Positions 1 through 15,087 are shown, counted from the first letter of the stretch. The stretch is 64,000 nt of DNA from Ichthyophthirius multifiliis (GCF_000220395.1 NW_004086129.1:35369-99368); one strand, 5' to 3'. Notes: generated by a model not told the origin, from the letters alone. Numbers and translations: made by a program.

Positions 1-426
1 ATTTTTTATAAAAATATTAATAGTAAATAAGAAATATTATTTTATTAAAAAAATTATATTATATATTTATATATATATAAATATTAATTTTATTTATTTA
101 ATTTATAATTCTAACATCAAAATATTATAAATTAAAAATAATTAATATATATATATAAAAAATTTATTTGTACAAAAGAATAATATTAAAGTATTATATA
201 AGTAAAAATAAAAATTTAAAAATATAGTTATTTTTAATATTTAAACTTTAATATTTTAAATGAATTCTCAGAAAAATTCTAAATAATTTGCGGTTCATGA
301 GTTTTTCAATAACTAAAAATTAAATTCTAAAAATCCTTTATAAGTAATAAAAAAAAATGATTAAAATTCTAAATCGATTTCTTTTCTTACAATCAAAACA
401 GTACTTAAAAGTAAAATAATATATAA
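1..426. other. intergenic, A+T-rich
   Basis: I see no coding signal, RNA or repeat of note here. An in-frame TGA at 358-360 closes the reading frame upstream of the cyclase gene, which fixes the earliest possible start of that gene at the ATG at 427. Confidence 0.6.
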
Positions 427-3400
427 ATGTAATAAAATTTACCATTTATTTAATAAAACTAAAATTAAGTGAAATAACATATTTCTAAGATTGAAGAAAA
501 AACTTAAAAGCAAAAAGAAATGTTAGAAACAATGAAAAGGCTAAAATGCTTGGAATAATAAATTGTTTAAGAACATAATTTAAATAAAGAATAGGAATCA
601 AAATTAGACAAAGAATTATATAAGCAAAAATAATTTAGTTACGAAAAATATAAGAATTTAATTAAAAAAAAATCCGTTTTTGACTAATATATTTTAAAAT
701 TAAGAGTAAATAATATTTTTAGTTATAATTTATTAAAAATAATATATAATATAGTATAATTATACAATAAGTATAATTTTTTTTATGGATTTATATTATT
801 ATATTAGTATTTATATTATTATATTGCTCTTTTTAAATAAATAAAAAAAATATACAAGGCATAAACATTACCTATATTAGAGAGTTCATTTGTTTAAATT
901 ATTATGACTTTGACAACTTTTTATGCACTATATGCAGACGATATTAGAGTTATCGGATTTACTCCTTCAGATGATGAAATATTTTATTAAATAACATTTG
1001 GTTGTTTTATTTTATTTTCAGTAGAACTAATTGCAAATTGTTTAATTAGAGAAAAATATTTTCTTGGGTTTACTTTTTTTATGGATTTTATATCTTTATT
1101 ATCTTTAATATTTGATGTACCATGGTTATCATAATCTATAATTGGAATTTCGTTTGATAAAGATAATTAAGTTAATCTGTTAAAGTAAAATCAAATATAA
1201 ATGTTATTAGAAAAATTATAATATAACTAAAAAAAATAGAGCAGGAAGAGTTTCTAAGGTAACAACAAGAGCAACAAAAATAGTAAGATTTATTCGCTTA
1301 GTTAGGCTTATTAAATTAGGAAAATTATATCAAAAAACTTTTGAAGTAATAAAAGATAGAATCAATGAATAATTAAATTCTAAATTAGATAGTGGTGATG
1401 AGGGTAAATAATATCTTATTTATTTAAAAATATATTAAATTCTTAAACTTAGAAGATGAGGAAAGCTGTTAAGTTCTAAAAAAATATAAAGAAGATGAAT
1501 AAATCTAAAATAATATATAAAATTTAAAATAAAATGAAAAAAACAAAACAACTAGTAACAGAATTAAATATAATAAAATAAATTATTAATAAAAAGATAA
1601 TGAAAATCATGAATACATAAGTAACTATTATTTACTTTATATTTTAAAACTTATATTTTTTATTTAGAAAATGAAGATTAATCAGTTTTAATATTAAATA
1701 ATAATAATTCGAAAATAAATAATTCTGTTGAAATAAATAATAATAATGATAATAGAGACGAAAAGAATTTGAGAAAATTGCAAGAATATTATAATGATTT
1801 TAATTCTTATGAATAAACAATATTTAGCAATTATTGTATAATAAGACTAAGGCCTACAAACAACTATAGAAAATATACGAAATAAGGCTCTTAAACTTAT
1901 CGTTAATAGAATCAATTAAATCCTGGAATATAACAAATAGCGTAAAATTATGTAAAATAACGAAAAAAAAATTAACATAAAAATATTATATATATATATA
2001 TATATAATTTATAGATAAATTAGTTACGATTCACCTTCTTAAGTATCTTCATCAAGGCATTCAAAAAATAAAAAATTATTAGAAAGCTTTGTATAAGAAA
2101 ATAATTAATTAAAAATGAAAAAATAAACTTCATAAAAAGAATTCTATTAATCTTTTAATAACCTAATTACTGAAAATATTTCAAATGAAAAATAAATAGG
2201 AATTTCAAATAAATAAGAGACATAAAAAAATTTAATGTAAAAAAATTAGAATGAGCAAGTAAAATAAGCTTTTATTTTTATATTAATCTTATATTTACTT
2301 TTATTTTTTAAAAAAGGTTGAATCAAAAATAGGGAAAATGCTTTCTGATTTAACTACAAAAAGAGTAGTTTTATTAATTTTTAGTATTGCTATTTCTGTA
2401 CCATTATTTAGTGCTGAAACATACAATAGTTTAGAGTCTTCCTATACTTTTGGTTTAAATTATTTACATAATGTTATGACTAATCAAATAATTTATTAAG
2501 ATAATAATACCTACTAAACTGAACTCATAAATTTTTTCATTTCCAAATAGACTGAATAACTAGATAGATACAAACTAATTTATTTAAAAATTAATAATAA
2601 TGTTTATTATTAAAGTAGTTTATATGAAACATTAAGGGCAATAGAAAAAGATACATATAGTGTTTCATATTAAACAGGCTTTCAAAATCAAGCTATTTGT
2701 ATATATTCTGTTAAGGAAGATTAAGATCTAACTTCTATTTTATCAATTGCAAGGACTACTTACTTAATTATTATATTAGCTTGTGCGTCTATATATTTTA
2801 CAAAAGTCATTAAATTTATAAATATAGTCAGCATTTTTTTTTATAAAGGACTCTAATGAAATGGTTGTTGATCCTATTGAAAGAATGTTAGAAAAAATAA
2901 AAATGATAAGTAGATGTCCTTTAGAAGCTGCGAGAATATCATAAGATCAAGAAATAGCAGAAGAAGAGTTAATAAAAACATTAAATTAAAAATAATTAAA
3001 TGAACTTTAAATTTAAAAAAAATACGAAACTTCTATTCTAGAAAGTACTATAATTAAAATCGGAGCTTTATTAGCTTTAGGATTTGGAGAAGCCGGTTCT
3101 TAAATTATTGGAAAAAATATGAATGGAGGTAAAAAAAATTATATGCAAACATTTAAATTTATTTATTTTTTAAAAAAAAGACGGTAAAGTAAATCCAATG
3201 ATCCCTGGAAGAAAAATATTCGCGATATTTGGATTTGTTTCAATTCGTAATTTTGCTGATGTTACAGAAGTTTTGGAAGAAAGAGTGATGATATTTGCAA
3301 ATGAAATTGCTGAAATTGTACATTATGTCTGTGATTGTTTTCATGGAGTTGCTAATAAAAATTTAGGTGATTGCTTTTTGATGGTTTGGAAATTTAAAGA

Positions 3401-4444
3401 TGAAGATGAATTAATTAATTTAAATGAAAAAGAAGAAGTTGAAGTTAAAAAATTAACCAATTGTTAAAATTTTACTGATTTAGCTCTCTTAGGTTTTCTT
3501 AAAACATTAGCTTGTTCATACAAATTATCACAAACATAAAAATTTGTAAATTTTTTTACATATAAAAAAAATTGAAAATAATATTAGTAAAGTCATATAG
3601 AATAAATAAGGAAAACAAACTAACAATTTAAACTAAAATTAGGATTCGGTTTACATATAGGATGGGGAATTGAAGTAAGTAAAAATATATTCCAAATAGA
3701 TAAAAATAAAAAATAAAAATAAAAAAGGGGTCAATAGGTTCTTAATTTAAAATAGATGCAAGTTATTTAAGTCCGAACGTAAATTTAGCAAGTAGATTAG
3801 AAAATGCAACAAAATAATACGGAATTCAATTATTAATGAGTGGTGGATTATATAGAATGCTATCTTAAAAAACGTAAAGTTATATAAGATAAGTAGATAG
3901 AGTGACTGTAAAAGGATCATATTAGCCTATGGATTTATATACTTGTGATATGGACTAATAATCTTTAAATATAAAAATTTTTCCACTGAAAAATTAAGTT
4001 GAGTAGAAAGGATAAAATAAAAAAATTTTAAGATTTATTTAAAGAAAGAAAAAAGATGAAAGATATGAGAAAATTATATAAAATAAATTAATGGTAAATA
4101 AACTTTTTGAAGTTGATAATGATTTATATCTAATGAGATAAAACTATACTGAAGAATTTTTCAATATTTTTCATCAAGGTATTAATGAATACCTTGAAGG
4201 AAATTGGCAGTAAGCACATATTAAGCTTATACAGGCTTAAGTATTATTTTTTTATTTTATAATATTTAATTTAATAAAAATGAATTATAAGGCTGTTTTA
4301 TTGTTTACAATTGAAAATAATTAATATTATAAAGGAAAATTAACAGAAGATGGACCTTGCTAAACTATTATTAAATATATGAGCAAATTTGATTATTAAG
4401 CTCCTAAAGATTGGAAAGGATATAGAGAATTGATAGAAAAATGA
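427..4444 (+). CDS. voltage-sensor-like / class III adenylate-guanylate cyclase
   Basis: Spliced ciliate-code gene. Likely introns are 706-807, 1185-1239, 1404-1452, 1621-1667, 1942-2014, 2259-2316, 3129-3180, 3546-3587, 3675-3727 and 4241-4291. The N-terminal part (about 860-1330) has three hydrophobic helices followed by an S4-like helix RATKIVRFIRLVRLIKLGK, with a basic residue at every third position. A Q/N-rich linker follows. A second membrane unit (2340-2830) has two helices around an extracytosolic segment of about 110 residues. The C-terminal class III cyclase domain (3181-3960) contains FGFVSIRNFADVTEVL, NKNLGDCFLMVW and IDASYLSPNVNLASRLE. I see no pore or GYG filter after S4, unlike the K-channel/cyclase fusions described in Paramecium and Tetrahymena. 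The second metal Asp and the Asn/Arg of NVNLASR are present. The first metal Asp position is Ser. A one-base break lies in the T9 run at 2834-2842. The start is either 427 or the in-frame ATG at 520. Product cAMP versus cGMP cannot be told from this reading. Confidence 0.85.
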
Positions 4445-4658
4445 CTATTTTTATATATAAAATATAAAAATAAATTTATATATACATGTATATATAAAAT
4501 TATATATTTTAATTTTTAAATAAAATTGATAATATTGATTATAAAATATTTATATTATATAAAGTATTTTTATATAATATAAATTTATTATTTTTATATT
4601 TTTATTTAACATGAATAAAAATATTTTATTTAATTATTTATTTAAATTAATAATTATT

Positions 4659-5350
4659 ATGAATTATCAATTTAATAGTGATGAGGATGACTAAATCCAA
4701 AATATTATTTAAAAAAACTCTCTTACTAATACAAATTAGCAAAATTATCAACGAACCAAAACTGAGATTTCAGAAATGTTATTAGCATAATATAAGCCTT
4801 AATAATTTTGTACACGATCAATTCCAATTGAAAACATTCATACAAAAAAATTATTATTTATTTAAATGTAAATATACCTGCTATATCAGAAGACGAAAAC
4901 CTTTTATAAATAAGCGAAGGGCTAGAAAATATGCTTGTTAAGGATATTATAAAATACTCTATTTAGCAATTTAATCAAATTTTAAATGCATAAAATTCTA
5001 ATTGGAGAATAAACCCAAACTATAGTTTATGGGAATTTTTCGTTGCGAAGAAAAAAACAGGAAAACCTAAAGAAGATATGCCTGCAATTGATTTAGAAGC
5101 GTATTTATTTGATTTAGCTATGAACGATATTTTTTGTTTAGATTCTATCAATTAAGAAAAGCTTTTGGATGTTAACTCTTAAAAATGGCTTTCTTATTAG
5201 GACAATTCTGATTTTTAATTTAGTTAAGATATTAATTTTAAAAAAGGTATTAGTAAAACTAATTCAATGAATCTATATTAGGGAGGGTTAAAAAAATAAT
5301 AAACTTAATAAAAGTATTCTTAAAATAATTTTTGCAAATTTTGTTATTGA
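4659..5350 (+). CDS. hypothetical protein, possible Sin1/CRIM-like domain
   Basis: Ciliate-code ORF of about 225 residues starting MNYQFNSDEDDQIQN and ending FCKFCY before TGA. The N-terminal third is Q/N-rich. The frame changes near 4850-4865 beside an A7 run, either through a short intron or a miscalled base. The stretch from about 4990 to 5110 reads WRINPNYSLWEFFVAKKK, then GKPKEDMPAIDLEAYLFDL. This resembles the CRIM core of the TORC2 subunit Sin1 (a small ubiquitin-like fold with a YELR..A..DGE..EDFPALD pattern). The resemblance is from memory of the family pattern and is weak. An in-frame ATG also exists at 4611. Without the CRIM assignment I do not recognise it. Confidence 0.55.
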
Positions 5351-6209
5351 TTAAAAATAAAAAAAAATCTAAATTTGAATAAGTAAAATGTAATTTTGTT
5401 TGTAAAATGATAAGGTTTATATATAAATAATTTTTTAATTTATCGTTCTATAAAATAAAATATAAGTTATTAAAATGTTTTTATAATGACGTAGAACAAT
5501 ATCTTTTTTTAAATAATATATTAAATATTTTATTAAAAAATATATTAAAAATTAATGCATCTACCATTATATAAGTTTTCTATATATTTTTTATTGTAAA
5601 CATAGAAAGTGAAAATTAAATAATTTAATTTAATATATATTATTTTTATAATCTTAATAATAAGTGATCATATAATTATTAGTTTATATTACTAATAATC
5701 AAAAAATATATAAACTTAATTTTAATTTTTACAAATATTTTTTGATTTTTTTAACAATTTTTAAAAAAATACATATTTTTATTTAATTTAATTTTAATAA
5801 ATTTAATATTGTCAAATATATTTTTAGATATTTACTATAATTTAATTTGAAATATATATTAAAATAAATTAATTTATAATATAAAAGAAGAATTTATATA
5901 ATATATATTCTATTAATATTTTAATTAAATTATAAGTATATATTCATTTTATTTTTCATATTTATCTTTTTAATGATTTATAGAATTCAAAAACATATAT
6001 TTATATTTAATAAAATAAAAAATATTTATTATATATTAATATTATTTTTTATATATTAAATTATTAGTACTAACTTTTAATTTAATTTATTTATATTTTT
6101 TTCTTTTTAAATTTAGTTATTCTTAATTGAATGATTTTTAAAAATAATATTAAAAAAATTAAAAACAAAGAATTGTATTTTCTTTAGTTAGTAAAAAAAA
6201 TATAAATAA
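5351..6209. other. intergenic, A+T-rich
   Basis: About 860 bases with no codon structure on either strand that I can support. Stretches of T and A with a few short open frames that arise from composition alone. Confidence 0.5.
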
Positions 6210-6481
6210 GAACATGTTTATAATTTTTAGATAATAATTTCAAATCCAATTTACATTTTATTTAGATAGAAAAAATAAGGTTAATGGAAAAATTATAAGT
6301 AAAATAAATAAATTTAATTTTATAAAGTTTAATTTATAGATTTATATTATTTATTAAACTAATTAATTTTTTAAAAATTATTATTTTTAATCGGTTTTTA
6401 ATCCTATTATATTAAAAAAGGTTAAATCATTATTAATATAAATGTAATTTTGAATATATTTACTAATAAATACTTACATAA

Positions 6482-6910
6482 TTTTAATTTAATACCAAAT
6501 AATCTATTATTAATATATTATCGAACATTTATTTTCGGAGTAGTGTTTTACTTAAAATTAGATACTTCATATATCTATAAAATATCTTTTGTTAATTATA
6601 AAGACTTTTCTTGATTTTCATATTGTTATTATTTGCATTTTCAGAATATATACCAACTATTAGTTTAGCTACAATCTATCCTTACCTTTTTAATGAAAAA
6701 ACATTAAAAAATAATTTATTATAATCGTCTATATCGTATATTTTTACCGTCAATCTTTTGTTGAATTTGCATTTAAAAGTAATTGAAAAACGGAATTAAT
6801 ATTTTTTCAACATTTTACAATATTAAAATTTAATTAAGAAATTAGATAAAATAATATCAACACAAAGATTATTAATTATAATATTGATAATAATATATAT
6901 TAGTTTTTAA
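6482..6910 (+). pseudogene. fragment of a multi-pass membrane protein gene
   Basis: Two adjoining reading frames with codon-like composition. The first reads NLIPNNLLLIYYRTFIFGVV and runs to VNYKDF. The second continues LIFILLLFAFSEYIPTISLA and then YPYLFNEKTLKNNLLQ. One base is missing at the T4 run near 6606-6612 if they form one protein. Two or three hydrophobic helices are visible. There is no convincing start, and no TGA follows until A+T-rich sequence. It lies tail-to-tail with the SFT2 gene. It could be the decayed 3' part of a seven-helix-type protein or a gene with undetected introns. I do not recognise the family. Confidence 0.35.
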
Positions 6911-7015
6911 AATTTAAAAATAAATAAATAAATATTTATTTATTAATTATATAAATAAGGTAAAACTTTATTCTAAAAAATTAAAATTATTAAAATAAAC
7001 ATAATAAAAATTAAA

Positions 7016-7687
7016 TCATAAAGGCAAATATTATTTTTATGAACTTCTAAAGCATAAATTTAATAGACCTTTAAAAGTATTCGATATTTATTTAAGAATA
7101 AACTTCATACCTGTTACACCTCCTGGAAAATGACAAGCTATAAAAAAGGTAAGGCTTAAAATTTAAAGGCCTGAAAAAGCGAGTACAAAAATATAGCTTT
7201 TTTTAAGAAAGCAAAAATAAAGGGTTCCGAAAACTGAAAAAACATAACTTAGACTATATTAAATTCTATTTTTACAAAAAACACTATCATAAAATTATTT
7301 AAATCCTTTTATTGATGCAATACTTAAAATTAAACATATACTACCTAGAGTAAATAAACTTGCAAATTTAGAAGGAACTAATATCACAATAGGAAGAAAA
7401 GCAAAAGACATTGTCATCATGCATACTCCAATAATAAACAAAATTGTAAATTATTTCCAGTTTTACGCTGCTTCTTATATTTCTTATAATTTATTTGAAA
7501 AAATATTATTCTGTAAATTATCTTTTATTTTCACAAATGTATTTTATAAAAGTCCTTAATTATCATCTTTATCGTTTATTTCAGCATTTCTTAATGCTCC
7601 GTAAGCCAAATAGCTTATCATTTTATCAGTTGTGCTTTACTTTTAATTTCCTTTTTCAAATTTCTAAGATTTTTTATAAAAATACAT
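7016..7687 (-). CDS. SFT2-family vesicle transport protein
   Basis: Single-exon ciliate-code gene of 223 codons, close to the roughly 215 residues of yeast Sft2. The N-terminal half is cytosolic and glutamine-rich (MYFYKKSQKFEKGNQK...). Four hydrophobic helices follow. Family landmarks are VPSKFASLFTLGSICLILSI, then YSLSYVFSVFGTLYFCF, then a PGG motif (HFPGGVTGMKFILK) after the last helix. These match the SFT2/GOT1-like layout, in which PRKFALLFTLGS and a final PGG are typical. The family acts in fusion of endosome-derived vesicles with the Golgi. Glutamines are written mostly as TAA/TAG. The start is the only Met upstream of the conserved part. The convergent neighbour is the membrane-protein fragment; the divergent neighbour is 340 bases away. 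Confidence 0.9.
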
Positions 7688-8031
7688 TTTATTTACTTTA
7701 ATATTTTATTATTTTATTATTATAACACAATAAAATTTATTTTTCTTTAAGTTTTATATATATATTGAAATATTTTTTAAAAAAGATAAATTTTAAAGAA
7801 AAAGATATTTTAAAACGTAGTTAAATTATAAAGTTATTTTTTAGCATTATCGATATTTTAATTTAATATATGCTTTTTAGATCAATATTTAAAAAATAAA
7901 CTGCAAACAATAATTTAAATATTAAAAAAGATAAATAAAAAGAAATATTAGTATAATTTATGAATTTTTTTTATTCAATTTTATATTTACTTTTATTATT
8001 TTTTATATTTATAATATTAAATATGAATTTT
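7688..8031. other. intergenic
   Basis: A 344-base spacer between the start of the SFT2 gene and the 3' end of the AAA protease gene. I see nothing in it beyond A/T runs. Confidence 0.5.
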
Positions 8032-10897
<2,866 letters not shown>

Positions 10898-11144
10898 TTT
10901 TTAATATTTTAATATTAGATTCTTTATTTTTCTAATTAATAATAAAAATCAAATATATAAAGAAAAATATTATTTGTATAAAAAATACAAATAAAACAAT
11001 TATGTTATAATTAAAAAAATATTAATATATTTAATAATTAGCTAAATGAAATTTCTAGAAAACAAAATAAAGAATTAAAAATGAGAAATATAAAATAAAA
11101 TATGTAAAATAAATAAAAAATATATAAATACAAAAAATTAACAT

Positions 11145-12463
11145 TCAATAAATATTATCTATAATATAATCTATAATTTAGGGAGTAAATTTTTTAAAAT
11201 TCTCGTAATTCTCTAATTAAAAAATATTTCTAATAATTAACTTTGCTAAATATGTAGGTAGTTTTTCAATTTATTTAACAGTTAAATTAGAATTACATTA
11301 TCCAATAATTTAGATTAAAATATCTTTATAAAACTTAATGCAAATATTTTCATCCATTTTAAAATTACTTATTAATCCATAAACTTTCATATTATTTTCT
11401 TTATTATAATAAATATTCTTAAAAATAAAATCAACAGATTCATTCGGCAATAAAATATTCAAAAAATCAATATTTTCAATTATATCTTCTTCTTCCTTTC
11501 TTATTTTTGCAACACTTAAAAACTCTGATTTCGAATATTTTTAATATACAGCTTTCAAATGCTTTTTATTTTAAATTTTATTAAAAACTCCTTATATTTT
11601 TTCACACATTTCTTAGACCAAAACTTCTTCGTATTCGAAAATCTACCAATTAAATCCATTTTTAGTATTTAAGTTAGATTAAAAAAATTAATTCTAAAAA
11701 TATATACAACAGGCACAAATAAAGCTTGGGTTTTTCAATAAAAAAGTATATTCACATAAACATATTTCAAGTAAATATTTCAAGAAATAATATTTTTTTA
11801 AATCCAAATTTTCTTCCCCATCTTCATACATAAAAAAATACCAATCCAATATTCTTGATGAACTAACATTTAAAATATTAAATTCTAATTTTAATAAAAT
11901 TCTGCCTTCCATTTGTAATATTTATTACTTAGTATATGCATTATCACAAATATATATTAAATCATTTAAAGAAGGCACATTATAAACTTCTTCATATTTA
12001 CAAGCTATAAAAAGTGCAGATATTCCTAATAATTATAAATTTTTACTTGAAATTGGTACTTTTTCTAGATATCTGTCAATTAAATTTACAGTTATAAATA
12101 ATGTTTCCCCCTTTAGTTAAAATTTTTAATGAACTTCAACTATCCATTCTAATAGTATTTCTCTCATTTTTTAATTTATTTATGTTTATGTTTATTGTAG
12201 ATAGTATTATTTACAAATAAATTTTCTCTATATTTATTAAAAATATTTTTAATTTATAAAGTATATATATAATTTTTACTTCTTAAACTTTTAGTGTTTC
12301 TAAAATTTCTTTTTTGTATATTTTTATTTAACTTTCAATAGTTTTTGGTTTTATTGATGATTTGAAGTTTATGCTATGGCTTACTTTTAATTTATTTATA
12401 TTTTGAAGTACATTGGTTTGCTTTAATTCTTATTTTGCATATATTTATTCTTTAATATTATTA

Positions 12464-12496
<33 letters not shown>

Positions 12497-12769
12497 GTTA
12501 TTATTATTATTATTTATTATAATTTTATTATTATTATTCCCAAATTCATAGCTTTAAGTAACTTTATTTCCATTTGCAATATTTTTTTTTAGTTGATTTT
12601 ATTTCAAAAAATTAGCTTTATTTATATTTGATTTTAAGGCTTAGTTTAATTGAGGTTTTTTATGTCTTGTACAGGGGTCTTTTTATATTAGATTTATTAC
12701 TTCTTTCTTTTATTTTTGTTATTTAATTTTTATTTTTTTAATAATATTACATTTTATATTTTCATTATT
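11145..12769 (-). CDS. B-type cyclin
   Basis: The cyclin box begins [20 protein letters not shown], the classic MRxIL(V/I)DW helix. It continues through [12 protein letters not shown] and [16 protein letters not shown] to a second cyclin fold ending [20 protein letters not shown]. The carboxy end runs a further 100 residues to TGA at 11145. One intron is clear (12228-12279). The N-terminal region is Q/N-rich and contains an (AAT)n run at about 12457-12510 that codes Asn in one frame. The cyclin box lies in a different frame, so an intron or a repeat-length indel lies between. No start Met was found in the upstream frame; the upper boundary is approximate. It would activate a CDK in the cell cycle. 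Confidence 0.8.
12457..12510. repeat. (ATT/AAT)n microsatellite
   Basis: Near-perfect trinucleotide run inside the cyclin gene. Read on the minus strand it encodes poly-Asn in the frame used upstream and poly-Ile in the frame used downstream. Confidence 0.85.
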
Positions 12770-13367
12770 CTTGTTTATTTTTAAATGATTTTTAAGTGTT
12801 TTTAAATTTAATATTTTTTTTATTTTATATAAGAATTTAAATTCAAATTATAAATATATATTAAATTTTAATAAAATATAATATTTAATGAAATTTTTTA
12901 ATTTTATTGCTTATTAATAATAGATTTAATAAGTATTTTACTTTATTAATATATTATATTATTATTTAAATTAATATTATAAAAATTAATTATAAAAAAT
13001 TTTAAATTTAAAAATTAAATCATATAAAATAATTAATTTATTCATTATAATAATTAAATAAAATAATTATATTTTTTTTTATTTTATATAATTATTTTTA
13101 TTTGTAATATATTTAAAATTTTCATTTTTTTATTATTATATTTCTAAATAATATAATTAAATAAAAATTTATTTTCAAAAAAAATTATTTAAATTATGAA
13201 TTTTAAATATTTATCTTAAATATATTATATTTTTTTGTTTATATAATTATTTATATATTAACAAAATTCTTTAAATATCTATTTTAATATAAATATCAAT
13301 AAAAAACCTATCAAGTAAATAATATTGTAAATATTAAAAGAATAAATAAATTATAAAAATTAATCAA
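12770..13367. other. divergent intergenic region
   Basis: About 600 very A+T-rich bases between the divergent cyclin and coiled-coil genes, so promoters for both should lie here. I see no distinct motif and no coding signal. Confidence 0.45.
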
Positions 13368-15087
13368 ATGATTTTTTACCATTTAAATCAATTAGATTAA
13401 AATTTTCCAACTTCTAGTTAACAATAAAACATAAATCTAAACCAAAATAATATAAATTAAAATTAGAACCGAAAATAAACTAAAATATAATATTTATAAT
13501 TAGAAAACGAGCAATTAAAGTAAGAATTACAAGAATAGTTAAAAATTATAAATTTAAACAAAGAAGCTTTAAAGATATTAATGAAGGATTAAAAGAATTA
13601 ATAATTAGATTCAAAAAGAAGAGGCTCAAATTTAGTTTTTTAAACTTTATATGAAGAAAATTTAAATTTAATTTAAAATATTTAAAAATTAACAACTGAA
13701 AGAAATGAAGCACAAAGCAAGGCATTTATATATGAGTAAATATCAGAGGCTTCATAAAAATAAGAAAAATAAATCTAATCTGAATTTGAAGACTAAATCA
13801 TGTAATTATAGTACAAAATTAAAGAATATGAAAATATGTTTGATGATTTGTAAAAAGAATCATATTTATATAATGAAAATTCAATTCTTTGTAAAAATGT
13901 AAAAAAAAAAATGAGAATTTAATTTTTTATTATTTTAATATTAATTTTTTTTTTAAAAATAAATAAAAAAATAGATTATTTCTTTAAATGAACAAACAAA
14001 AATTATGCATGATGAAATCAATTACTTGAATATAATAATATCTTAAAAAAATAGTAAAATTGATTTTTTGGAAAAAAATTAAAAAAATTTACTCAAAATA
14101 AATATGGTATCAAAAATAATATTTATAAATATTTTTTTATATAAATAAGGCAATAAGTAATGAATTAATTAAATTTAATGGAAAAACAAAAGAAAATCTA
14201 AATTCAAGCTTAGTATTTTAATGTAAAAATTTAAAAGTGTTAACAAAAAAAAATTACAATAAAAATAAAATTAAAAAAACTGTTAAATCTATAAATAAAT
14301 TTTTATATAAGATCATAGAAATATGAATTAATCGTTTTAATAAAATAGTTATTGTTTAATTGACGATGATTATTCTATCGAAGAATTACCTGAAAAAGCT
14401 AAAAAAAATCAATAAATAATTATCTAAGAAATAAACTAATAATAATTAGAAAATTAAAAAAAATTGAATGTAAATATACCTAAATTAGATTTGACTAAAG
14501 CTAAATAAATAATGGAAAACAATGTAAATAAAAATAATGTTTAATAATTATAAAAATAATAAAGAAACTTTGAAGATAAAAATAGTTTAATTGAAAAAGT
14601 AAACAAACTAGAATAAGAAATTAATAATCTGAGAAAAAATCTATCCATATAAATCCTTATAAATAAAACTTTAGAAACTGAAAATAATAATATAAAAAAA
14701 TTAAATGAAGAGCTTTAATTTAGAAACGAATCTTTAATTAGTTCTTATCAATGTTATTAAGAAAAATTACATAAGATAAATAACTTTAATTAAAATATAT
14801 TTAGTAATAATGAAAATTTAATTTGTTCTGACACCTATAGAAATTCCAAAAAAATTGGCGATGAGATATTAAATATATAAACTTTTTCAAAATAATAAGC
14901 ATAGGAATATCTTATTTAATTAGCTAAAAATCTATATTTTTAAATATAAGATAATAAAAAATATAAATAAGATAAAAATGTTGAAGATAAAAGTGATGAG
15001 TAAATCGAAATTGAAAAGGTAAATTAATATTTAGTAGTCAAGAAAAGGATTTGTAAAAAATTAAATTAGAGTTTAAATTATATATGA
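13368..15087 (+). CDS. coiled-coil protein
   Basis: Ciliate-code spliced gene beginning MIFYHLNQLDQNFPTSS. Introns are 13899-13974, 14107-14149 and probably 14223-14311. The last one joins two frames that would otherwise overlap at an ATGA. Long heptad-like stretches rich in L, K, E, Q and N occur at about 13500-13890 (QLENEQLKQELQEQL) and 14590-14760 (LIEKVNKLEQEINNL). There is no catalytic motif. The 3' end is uncertain: the frame stops at TGA 15085-15087. A neighbouring frame carries SQEKDLQKIKLEFKLYMNNL, which looks coding, so a base may be miscalled near 15017. Probably cytoskeletal or basal-body associated, by analogy only. Confidence 0.6.

Noticed and set aside
14320-14330. Overlapping stop and start (ATGA) suggesting two coupled genes
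   Set aside because: An intron at 14223-14311 joins the flanking coiled-coil frames into one gene, and overlapping coding genes are not expected in a ciliate.
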